Shown one piece after another: positions 1 through 5,086 of a stretch of 8,416 nucleotides of DNA. The stretch is from Nitrospirota bacterium (GTDB lineage Bacteria > Nitrospirota > Nitrospiria > Nitrospirales > Nitrospiraceae). Within the stretch, counting starts at the first letter, position 1, and each line of letters opens with the position of its first letter. The stretch spans positions 1 to 8,416 of the forward strand of contig JACPZN010000330.1 in NCBI GenBank assembly GCA_016195505.1, written 5' to 3'. The notes beneath the pieces are model-generated. The model did not search any database. It was given only the letters and a program-made list of their open reading frames with translations, and was not told the DNA's origin. Position numbers and translations under genes: made by a program.

Positions 1-655
1 GGAGGAAGTCCAATTGCTGCCCTACCACGCCGACCATTCGGGCCAGCGCGGCCCCGACCGCGTCGGCCCGCGGCACACCCCGCTCCTGATCTAGTTGATT
101 TGCCAAGCGGCGCCCGACTCGATGCGTCTTACTCTCCACGCGAGAGATGCCGTGGCGCATCGTAAAGAGCAGGGCGCGATCAGCCAAATCGCGAGGCAAC
201 AACCAGAATCGCTCGTCACCCAGGTCCAGCACGATGCGTCCTTCCGCCAGCTGCGGCGTGAGCTGCGCGCGCGGCACGATCGCCACCGGACGGCGGTGAG
301 TCGGCTTCAAAACCGATCCGATCGGGGCCCGCAACAAGGGCTGGAGCTTTCCCTCCGCCAGCAGCCGGTTCCACGCGGCAAAAAACACCAGGTCATCACC
401 GGCACAGGCTTCGTCGATGACGGCTTGTCTTGCCGCCCGGTAGACATCGGCTCCTGGAAATCCGCTTTGTGCAGATTGGACAAAAGTTACGATTTTCTCC
501 ATCGCTGCGCGGGACTGCCGGACTCGATCGTTCGAAGGAACCGGAGCGGCGGGCAACAGCACTCCGTCGGTTGACGGACGTCGTGCGAACTGTTCTCCGT
601 AAGCCAGCAGGCCTTCAATCGTCACGAAATCGAGCGGATCTGTGTTAATCTGCAT
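1..655 (-). CDS. Histidine phosphatase-like protein with unknown N-terminal region (3' end off window)
   Basis: An open frame runs from ATG at 655-653 to the left edge with no stop, giving 218 residues; the C-terminus is missing. The purine tract GAAGAGGGAG just before the ATG serves as ribosome binding site. Residues 1-160 (VLLPAAPVPSND, VFFAAWNRLLAEGKLQP and following) match no family I recognise. At 160-169 the sequence ALLFTMRHG has the beta-strand plus Arg-His-Gly layout of the histidine phosphatase (phosphoglycerate mutase/fructose-2,6-bisphosphatase) superfamily, with His168 as candidate phospho-acceptor. The following VGRRLANQLDQERG loosely resembles the GRIGGD..LS.RG stretch of fructose-2,6-bisphosphatases. 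The usual Asn of RHGxxxxN is not conserved. The second catalytic His would lie outside the window, so activity cannot be judged. The gene is divergent from pyk and shares its 119-bp upstream region, which hints at a role in sugar-phosphate metabolism; this is inference. The frame is secure; the family call is moderate. Confidence 0.6.
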   Translation of the reverse strand, partial: MQINTDPLDFVTIEGLLAYGEQFARRPSTDGVLLPAAPVPSNDRVRQSRAAMEKIVTFVQSAQSGFPGADVYRAARQAVIDEACAGDDLVFFAAWNRLLAEGKLQPLLRAPIGSVLKPTHRRPVAIVPRAQLTPQLAEGRIVLDLGDERFWLLPRDLADRALLFTMRHGISRVESKTHRVGRRLANQLDQERGVPRADAVGAALARMVGVVGQQLDFL

Positions 656-688
656 ACTCCCTCTTCGACCCCCGGGCGGTTTGGGCCA

Positions 689-720
689 CCACCTGAGGTG
701 GCGAGAATGACCTGAGGTGG
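689..720. promoter_or_regulatory. Tandem palindrome-derived motif, candidate operator between the phosphatase gene and pyk
   Basis: ACCTGAGGTGG occurs twice, at 691-701 and 710-720, a repeat distance of 19 bp (just under two helical turns). The first copy sits in a perfect inverted repeat, CCACCT-G-AGGTGG at 689-701. The second keeps only the inner ACCT-G-AGGT at 710-718. The pair lies in the divergent intergenic region, 33-65 nt upstream of the phosphatase-like ATG and 54-84 nt upstream of the pyk ATG. A same-face pair of symmetric sites suggests a dimeric regulator acting on one or both genes. The regulator is unknown and no binding is shown. Confidence 0.4.
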
Positions 721-743
721 AGTAGAGCATCATTGGGTATCCA

Positions 744-750
744 TTATATC
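744..750 (+). promoter_or_regulatory. Possible -10 element of the pyk promoter
   Basis: TTATATC at 744-750 is the only AT-rich, TATAAT-like stretch upstream of pyk and would give a leader of roughly 18 nt. No consensus -35 lies 16-18 bp upstream (about 721-727). The second copy of the palindromic motif ends at 720, next to that position, which would fit an activator-dependent promoter. This call is tentative. Confidence 0.25.
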
Positions 751-774
751 GTGTCAAGGGCTGAGGAACGCAGG

Positions 775-2232
775 ATGCGCAAAGCCAAGATAGTCTGCAC
801 GATCGGTCCGGCCAGTGATTCACTAGCGATGTTGAACCGGCTCATCGAGAATGGCCTGGATGCGGCCCGGCTGAATTTTTCCCACGGCACCCATGAGTCC
901 CACGCCGCCGCCATCACGGCGATCCGTCAGGCCGCGGCGCGTCGCCATGCGGCAGTGGCGATCATCCAGGATCTGCAAGGACCCAGGATTCGCGTGGGCG
1001 AGCTGACGGATGAGGGCATCGAGGTCAGGGCCGGCCAGCTTGTGCGTTTGCAGACCATGCTCGCACGATCTGGCGGACAACTCGGCGTCCAATCCATCGC
1101 CATTGCTCGCTCCACTGTTCCCGAGATTCCGGTCACGTACCAATATCTCGCGCGCGACCTCAAACCAGGCGCCAGGATTCTGATCAATGATGGACTCATT
1201 GAACTGGTCGCCGATCGAATCACCGGAGGATCCGTCGAATGCACCGTCACCACCAGCGGCAGGATCACGTCGCATAAGGGGATCAATCTACCCGGCACCC
1301 GCGTCAGCTCGCCTACCCTCACAGATAAAGACCGGGAGGACATTCGATTCGGAGTTGCACAGGGTGTGGATTATGTGGCGCTCTCGTTCGTCAGAGGTCC
1401 TGATGACATCACGGCAGCGCGGAAGGTCATTGCTGATTGCGGGGGAACTCTGCCAATCATCGCCAAGATCGAGCGGGCCGAAGCAGTGGCTTCGCTGGAC
1501 GCGATCTTGGAGCAGGCAGACGGCGTGATGATTGCGCGAGGAGACCTGGGCGTCGAAATGGACCCTGAAACCGTGCCGATGCTGCAGAAACGCATTATCG
1601 CGGAAGCCAACCGCCGCCGCCGCCTCGTGATTACAGCCACTCAAATGTTGGAATCGATGACACAGGCACTGCGCCCAACAAGAGCGGAGGCGTCGGATGT
1701 CGCCAATGCCGTCTTCGACGGAACCGATGCGGTGATGCTGTCGGCTGAGACCGCCATCGGCGCGCATCCGATCGAAACCGTCCAAGTCATGGATCGCATC
1801 ATCCGCGCAGCCGAAGTCGAAACAGGATTAGGATGGAAACCGAAGGTCGAGATTCAGCCCGGGAAAATCTCCGTTCCTGAAGCCATTTGTACCGCAGCCT
1901 CTTCAGCAGCCACGGCTATCACCGCAAGTGCAATCGTGGCATTCAGCGAACGAGGCATGACGGCCCGCTTGATCTCGAAGCAACGGCCCGCCGCACCGAT
2001 TATTGCCTTCACCCCGTTTGAGGCCGTCCGGCAACAGATGGCCCTCTATTGGGGCGTGCATCCCTACACAATGCCGCAGATTGAGCAGACCGATGCGCGC
2101 GTAGATGAGGCCGAACTACGGCTAAAAATAGAGGGGTTGGTCAAAACCGGAGAACGGATTGTGATCTTGTCTGGGACACGAGTGGGACAGCCAGGCGGCA
2201 CAAACCTGATCAAGCTGCAAGAAGTGGGATAA
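775..2232 (+). CDS. pyk: Pyruvate kinase
   Basis: Cytoplasmic enzyme of the last glycolytic step, phosphoenolpyruvate + ADP to pyruvate + ATP. The ATG at 775 is chosen over an upstream in-frame TTG at 733 because GAGGA at 763-767 is correctly spaced and MRKAKIVCTIGPAS is the normal N-terminus. The product has 485 residues, typical for the family. Domain A carries ARLNFSHG (31-38; Arg32, Asn34, Ser36, His37) and DLQGPRIRVG (66-75). Domain B covers roughly 70-165. The active-site helix IIAKIERAEA (228-237) has catalytic Lys231 and metal ligand Glu233. ARGDLGVEM (254-262) supplies metal ligand Asp257, and ITATQMLESM (286-295) and PTRAEASDVANAVFDGTDAVMLSAETA (from 301) complete the site. The C-terminal domain starts near 368 and ends at the family-typical GGTN motif (474-477). 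Arg71 stands where K+-dependent enzymes have Glu117 (rabbit numbering), which suggests K+-independence. Transcribed divergently from the phosphatase-like gene. Confidence 0.98.
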   Translation: MRKAKIVCTIGPASDSLAMLNRLIENGLDAARLNFSHGTHESHAAAITAIRQAAARRHAAVAIIQDLQGPRIRVGELTDEGIEVRAGQLVRLQTMLARSGGQLGVQSIAIARSTVPEIPVTYQYLARDLKPGARILINDGLIELVADRITGGSVECTVTTSGRITSHKGINLPGTRVSSPTLTDKDREDIRFGVAQGVDYVALSFVRGPDDITAARKVIADCGGTLPIIAKIERAEAVASLDAILEQADGVMIARGDLGVEMDPETVPMLQKRIIAEANRRRRLVITATQMLESMTQALRPTRAEASDVANAVFDGTDAVMLSAETAIGAHPIETVQVMDRIIRAAEVETGLGWKPKVEIQPGKISVPEAICTAASSAATAITASAIVAFSERGMTARLISKQRPAAPIIAFTPFEAVRQQMALYWGVHPYTMPQIEQTDARVDEAELRLKIEGLVKTGERIVILSGTRVGQPGGTNLIKLQEVG

Positions 2233-2251
2233 GTCTCTCGCCGTATCAATC

Positions 2252-2434
2252 ATGCCAACAAGGCCAACCTGGTCGCAGGAACAAGCCACTTACATCGTCA
2301 ATCAAGATCCATCCGGCTACTTAGATCGCTGTCGAGATTGCCGTTGGCTGGCAGCATTAATTGCGCGGCCTGAACAATCGAGAATATCCCCATTCGTTCT
2401 TGCCAGCGGACATAATCCCCCCCTTCCAACGTGA
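2252..2434 (+). CDS. Doubtful 60-residue ORF with a CxxC pair
   Basis: ATG at 2252, 19 nt after the pyk stop, opens a 60-codon frame whose TGA (2432-2434) coincides with the start of the terminator stem. The product contains Cys27 and Cys30 in RCRDCRWLAAL, a pair that could bind metal. No recognisable Shine-Dalgarno sequence precedes the start, and the tail (SGHNPPLPT) looks non-coding. The 199-nt gap between pyk and its likely terminator leaves room for a gene in the pyk transcript. I recognise no family. It could equally be a gene remnant or chance. Confidence 0.22.
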   Translation: MPTRPTWSQEQATYIVNQDPSGYLDRCRDCRWLAALIARPEQSRISPFVLASGHNPPLPT

Positions 2435-2469
2435 AAGGGCCGTTCTCCAAAAGGAGAACGGCCCTTTCA
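2432..2469. terminator. Perfect 17-bp hairpin, probably a bidirectional terminator
   Basis: TGAAAGGGCCGTTCTCC at 2432-2448 pairs perfectly with 2453-2469 around an AAAA loop (2449-2452). The hairpin lies between two converging genes: pyk, about 200 nt upstream on the plus strand, and the lipoprotein gene, whose stop is 28 nt away on the minus strand. The GC-rich stem is flanked by AAA and TTT inside the stem ends, so each direction reads a short U run. There is no long external U tract, so efficiency is uncertain. Confidence 0.8.
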
Positions 2470-2496
2470 GACCACCAGGAGAGCGATTAGAGGAGT

Positions 2497-3171
2497 CTAT
2501 GGGCTAACTGAGATGCGATCCTTAATCATGTCGAAGGTTTCTTTCGGCACAACATTCTTCGCCACCAACTCCCCCTTCACACGATAGGGGCGATTGTTCA
2601 CAATCCGATCGGCCTCGTCTTGCTTCAATCCCAAAAAGAGGACCAGATCGCTCGCCGAAACCTTGTTGATGTTCATTGCGGCGGAGCCGGCCGCCGGAGC
2701 CGACGGCGCGGCGACGGATGCGGCAGGAGCCGGCGTCAATGCGGCTGGCGCAGCATGCGACCGATCTTTCAGCTCCTTTTGATAACGCGCCACCAGCGAC
2801 TTTAACGTTTCGTTATGGCGCTTCACGTCCTGGAATTCCTGCCGCACGTTGCGATTCTGAGCTGACAACGCCTTGACCTTCTCTTCCAGTTCTCTTGTCC
2901 GCCCTTCGATCGTACCTCGTTCCTTATCACGGCCATGCTCGATACGTTGGAGTTCATCGCGAGCCGACTGTGCTTCGTTGCCGAACTTCACGTTCAGCTC
3001 TTTCAAGGTGCGAACCTGTTGTTCCATGGCGTTCTTCTGTTGACGGGTCTTTTCCAACTCCATCTTGGCGTTATCAGAGTCAGCCAACGCCTCTTGATAC
3101 TTCGTGTTGGATACACACCCGGTCGTCAACACCGCGCCAACTAGAATTATGGCCATCCACTCCCGTCTCAT
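2497..3171 (-). CDS. Coiled-coil lipoprotein with C-terminal helix-hairpin-helix domain
   Basis: The start is ATG at 3171-3169, preceded by the purine tract GAGGGGAGGAG. The frame stays open upstream to 3366, but that extension is not protein-like and would bury the signal peptide. The product has 224 residues. MRREWMAIILVGAVLTTGC is a lipoprotein signal peptide with lipobox LTTGC and lipidated Cys19. Val20-Ser21 follow, with no Asp at +2, consistent with outer-membrane sorting. Residues about 25-136 are a charged, Glu/Lys/Gln-rich heptad-like coiled coil. Residues 138-165 form a flexible Ala/Pro/Ser linker. Residues 167-221 (MNINKVSASDLVLFLGLKQDEADRIV and onward) resemble the ComEA-type helix-hairpin-helix fold, with its NINKAS-like opening and helix-loop-helix around LGLKQDEA. 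The domain probably lies in the periplasm and could bind DNA or a protein partner; the function is unknown. Maturation would need an LspA, and the lspA in this window is damaged. Confidence 0.85.
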   Translation of the reverse strand: MRREWMAIILVGAVLTTGCVSNTKYQEALADSDNAKMELEKTRQQKNAMEQQVRTLKELNVKFGNEAQSARDELQRIEHGRDKERGTIEGRTRELEEKVKALSAQNRNVRQEFQDVKRHNETLKSLVARYQKELKDRSHAAPAALTPAPAASVAAPSAPAAGSAAMNINKVSASDLVLFLGLKQDEADRIVNNRPYRVKGELVAKNVVPKETFDMIKDRISVSP

Positions 3172-3243
3172 GCGCTCCTCCCCTCCCTCGGGTCCTTGGT
3201 GAATGAATTTCGCTGGGCCTGTATGATGACTTCCGATTCTCGC

Positions 3244-3265
3244 TCCGGCGATTGCGTGCGCCGGA
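3244..3265 (-). promoter_or_regulatory. Leader hairpin upstream of the HhH lipoprotein gene
   Basis: TCCGGCG at 3244-3250 pairs perfectly with CGCCGGA at 3259-3265 across an 8-nt loop. It falls in the predicted 5' untranslated leader (about 108 nt) of the lipoprotein mRNA, about 70 nt before the start codon. No U tract follows, so it is not an obvious attenuator. It may be an mRNA-stability or protein-binding structure, or chance in GC-rich DNA. Confidence 0.3.
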
Positions 3266-3285
3266 CCTTTCATACTCTTTAATTG

Positions 3286-3314
3286 TGTGTATGCCAACAC
3301 CCGGTTTTTGTCAA
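3286..3314 (-). promoter_or_regulatory. Candidate sigma-70-type promoter for the HhH lipoprotein gene
   Basis: Read on the minus strand, TTGACA (3314-3309) is a perfect -35 hexamer, followed after 17 bp by TACACA (3291-3286), a 3-of-6 match to the -10 consensus. The implied start near 3279 gives a leader of about 108 nt before the ATG at 3171. Confidence 0.5.
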
Positions 3315-3378
3315 CACATTTGCGCTTGTGCATGCCTCTCCTCCATGAGTGGCTTGACAGCATCAATCAACCCAGCGC

Positions 3379-3407
3379 TTGACGGATCTGTGCTCCTCTG
3401 TGATGAT
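3379..3407 (+). promoter_or_regulatory. Possible promoter for uppP
   Basis: TTGACG at 3379-3384 (5 of 6 to the -35 consensus) and GATGAT at 3402-3407 (4 of 6 to the -10 consensus) are separated by 17 bp. This would place transcription start near 3414 and give a leader of about 44 nt. A better -35, TTGACA at 3354-3359, has no matching -10. The 286-bp divergent gap (3172-3457) holds nothing else that I recognise beyond these promoters and the leader hairpin. Confidence 0.3.
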
Positions 3408-3457
3408 CGCGCGTCACCCTATCAGGCTTGAAACCAAATCCTATATCGAACGCGCAC

Positions 3458-4333
3458 ATGAATGAATGGGGCCCCGCGCTCGCCGTCATTCTTGGTATCG
3501 TTGAAGGTCTGACGGAGTTCCTTCCCGTCTCATCCACCGGGCATCTTATCCTGGTCGGCCATGCCTTTGGCTTCACCGGCGACGTTGCGGCGAACGCGGA
3601 GATCTCCATTCAGTTGGGCGCAATCCTGGCCGTCATCGTCTTCGAGCGCGAAAAGATCAGACGGCTCACGTCCGGCGCATGGCAAGAGCAGGCCGGATTT
3701 CAATCCTTCTTGCTAAGCGGACAGCACCCTACATGGGCTGCAAGTCTCAAGGCTTCCATGCAGGCTCACCCCAATCTGTGGTTCATACTCGGGCTAGGAA
3801 TCGCCTTCCTGCCCGCCGCCGTGGTCGGCCTGCTGGCACACGGTTGGATCAAATCCTACTTGTTCACCCCTCAAACCGTCGCCGCGACCTCAATCCTCGG
3901 CGGGGTCATCATCCTCATCGTGGAAGCGACCAAGCGGACCGGCCGGACTACGACCCTCGATCAGGTATCTGCCGCCAACGCCTTCTGGATCGGCTTGGCC
4001 CAATGCGCTTCTCTGATTCCCGGCATGTCCCGATCGGGTTCAACCATCGTCGGGGGCTTGCTGGCTGGCCTCGATCGAAAAGTGGCCACGGAATATTCGT
4101 TCTTCCTCGCTCTCCCCACCATCATAGCTGCCACGGTCTATGAAACTTTGAAAGCAAAAGCCACCTTTACCAACCAGGATTTTGTGGCGCTCGGCATCGG
4201 TATGGTCGTCTCGTTCCTCGTGGCCTGGGCCGTGATCGCCGCCTTTCTCACCTATGTCCAACGGCACACCTTGCGAGTCTTTGCCTACTACCGTATTATC
4301 CTCGGAATCGCCGTCTTCTTGGTCTTCCACTGA
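3458..4333 (+). CDS. uppP: Undecaprenyl-diphosphate phosphatase (BacA family)
   Basis: Integral inner-membrane enzyme that dephosphorylates undecaprenyl diphosphate, recycling the lipid carrier for peptidoglycan and other envelope polymers; over-expression in this family gives bacitracin resistance. The ATG at 3458 gives 291 residues beginning MNEWGPALAVILGIVEGLTEFLPVSS, the normal N-terminus. No clear Shine-Dalgarno precedes it, and an in-frame TTG at 3428 would only add a non-conserved decapeptide. The signature EGLTEFLPVSSTGH (16-29) carries the acidic residues and His29. The second signature PGMSRSGST (188-196) contains the catalytic-site Arg192. Hydrophobic segments recur along the chain (about 50-62, 107-127, 143-155, 172-187, 213-230, 243-267, 277-290). 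Residues about 70-106 form a loop somewhat longer than in the 273-residue E. coli protein. A DUF2024 gene follows 14 nt after the stop, so the two are probably cotranscribed. Confidence 0.97.
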   Translation: MNEWGPALAVILGIVEGLTEFLPVSSTGHLILVGHAFGFTGDVAANAEISIQLGAILAVIVFEREKIRRLTSGAWQEQAGFQSFLLSGQHPTWAASLKASMQAHPNLWFILGLGIAFLPAAVVGLLAHGWIKSYLFTPQTVAATSILGGVIILIVEATKRTGRTTTLDQVSAANAFWIGLAQCASLIPGMSRSGSTIVGGLLAGLDRKVATEYSFFLALPTIIAATVYETLKAKATFTNQDFVALGIGMVVSFLVAWAVIAAFLTYVQRHTLRVFAYYRIILGIAVFLVFH

Positions 4334-4347
4334 AAGGAGTATTCCCG

Positions 4348-4608
4348 ATGGCTTCCGATACGATTCACGTCTACGACACCTGGGTGACCGGCAAGAAAGG
4401 CAGAATTCATTTCGACGTGATGACGACCGACGAAACCACCGCTCTGAAGCTGGCAAAGGAATATTTAGTGAGCATCGGGGAGCCGAATGTGCCGGTCACA
4501 CTCAAGGAGTGCCAGTTCTGTCACAGCGAACCGCTCTTTATGTTCTCGTCGGAGCAGCAGAAGCAGGTGCGAGAGAAGGGCGGGTTTATCGTCCCGATGC
4601 CGGCCTAG
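4348..4608 (+). CDS. DUF2024 family protein
   Basis: Small 86-residue soluble protein with no signal peptide or membrane segment. The start at ATG 4348 has a strong AAAGGAG (4334-4339) that begins immediately after the uppP stop, which implies cotranscription. It matches the DUF2024 pattern as I know it: an opening IHVYDTWVT (6-14), HFDVMTTDET (21-30), a helix ALKLAKEYL (32-40), then the conserved KECQFCHSE (53-61) and a C-terminal GGFIVPM (78-84). The family has solved structures but no established function. Cys55, Cys58 and His59 form a CxxCH string that looks like a haem c site but is a family feature in a cytoplasmic protein; a metal or redox role is possible but unproven. Its TAG stop shares the bases CTAG (4605-4608) with the stop of the converging lspA. 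Confidence 0.9.
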   Translation: MASDTIHVYDTWVTGKKGRIHFDVMTTDETTALKLAKEYLVSIGEPNVPVTLKECQFCHSEPLFMFSSEQQKQVREKGGFIVPMPA

Positions 4609-5086
4609 CGGCCGACCCCTTGGGTGGAGGAAGTCTCGGATGCGACCGGGGGATCCTCTTTCTTCTCGAACGCAAAGTGAATGATCAAAAAAATCACGCC
4701 GACGGTGATGGCGGAATCCGCCACATTGAATGCGGGCCAATGGTAGTTCTCGACATAGACATCTAGAAAGTCGATCACTTCTCCATAACGTAGCCGATCG
4801 ATCAAGTTCCCGATGGCACCACCCAGAATTCCTGCGACGCTCACACGACCCATCCAATCGTGCTCAGACATCCGCACTAGGATCGTGCTCAACAATCCGA
4901 GCGCAAAAATCGACGTGAGCCACCCGGGTTCCTGATGTAGGTCAGGCTAAAGAGATTGGGAATGATGGAGATGGACTCATGCAACCGCATCGTTTGCATG
5001 ATCTTGAGTTTCGTCAGCTGATCGAAAACGATGACGGTGCCCGTCACCGACGCCAGCGCCAGATTGCGTAGACCTGACGCACTCAA
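4605..5086 (-). pseudogene. lspA: Lipoprotein signal peptidase, disrupted by frameshift and short internal loss
   Basis: LspA is the inner-membrane aspartyl protease that removes signal peptides from prolipoproteins. The likely start is TTG at 5086-5084, overlapping the ileS stop as TTGA, with GGAGG 7 nt upstream. The first frame encodes TM1 and the motif VFDQLTK (Asp22, Lys26) and reaches SLTYIRNPG (47-55), then goes off frame and stops near 4889. The rest is in another frame from about 4922, WLTSIFALGLLSTIL, with ILGGAIGNLIDR and FNVADSAITVG, which contain both catalytic aspartates, to the stop at 4605. The conserved GAAFG segment and about 13-14 residues that should join the halves are absent. 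The span is 482 nt, so restoring the frame needs a number of bases one more than a multiple of three, for example about 40. This fits a short deletion or an assembly error better than a simple indel. Without correction the product is non-functional. Confidence 0.88.

Noticed and set aside
95..648. Plus-strand ORFs opposite the phosphatase-like gene
   Set aside because: Their translations look like shadow sequence, while the minus-strand frame has a start with ribosome binding site, a motif and protein-like composition.
733..774. TTG start giving pyruvate kinase 14 extra N-terminal residues
   Set aside because: The ATG at 775 has a well-placed GAGGA and yields the conserved N-terminus; the upstream stretch holds the likely -10 element.
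1288..1785. Long antisense ORFs inside pyk, and similar ones inside ileS (for example 6844-7287 plus)
   Set aside because: They lie entirely opposite strongly conserved coding sequence, and their Arg/His-rich translations are typical of antisense shadows in GC-rich genes.
3172..3366. N-terminal extension of the HhH lipoprotein up to 3366
   Set aside because: The extension is not protein-like, contains the likely promoter and leader, and would place the lipoprotein signal peptide internally. The ATG at 3171 has a strong ribosome binding site.
4510..4524. CxxCH (CQFCH) as a c-type cytochrome haem site
   Set aside because: The protein has no signal peptide or membrane anchor, and KEC.FCH is a recognised DUF2024 family feature, so covalent haem attachment in the periplasm is not expected.
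4605..5086. Programmed ribosomal frameshifting in lspA
   Set aside because: The junction lacks a slippery heptamer and, more decisively, about 13-14 conserved residues are missing, which frameshifting could not restore.
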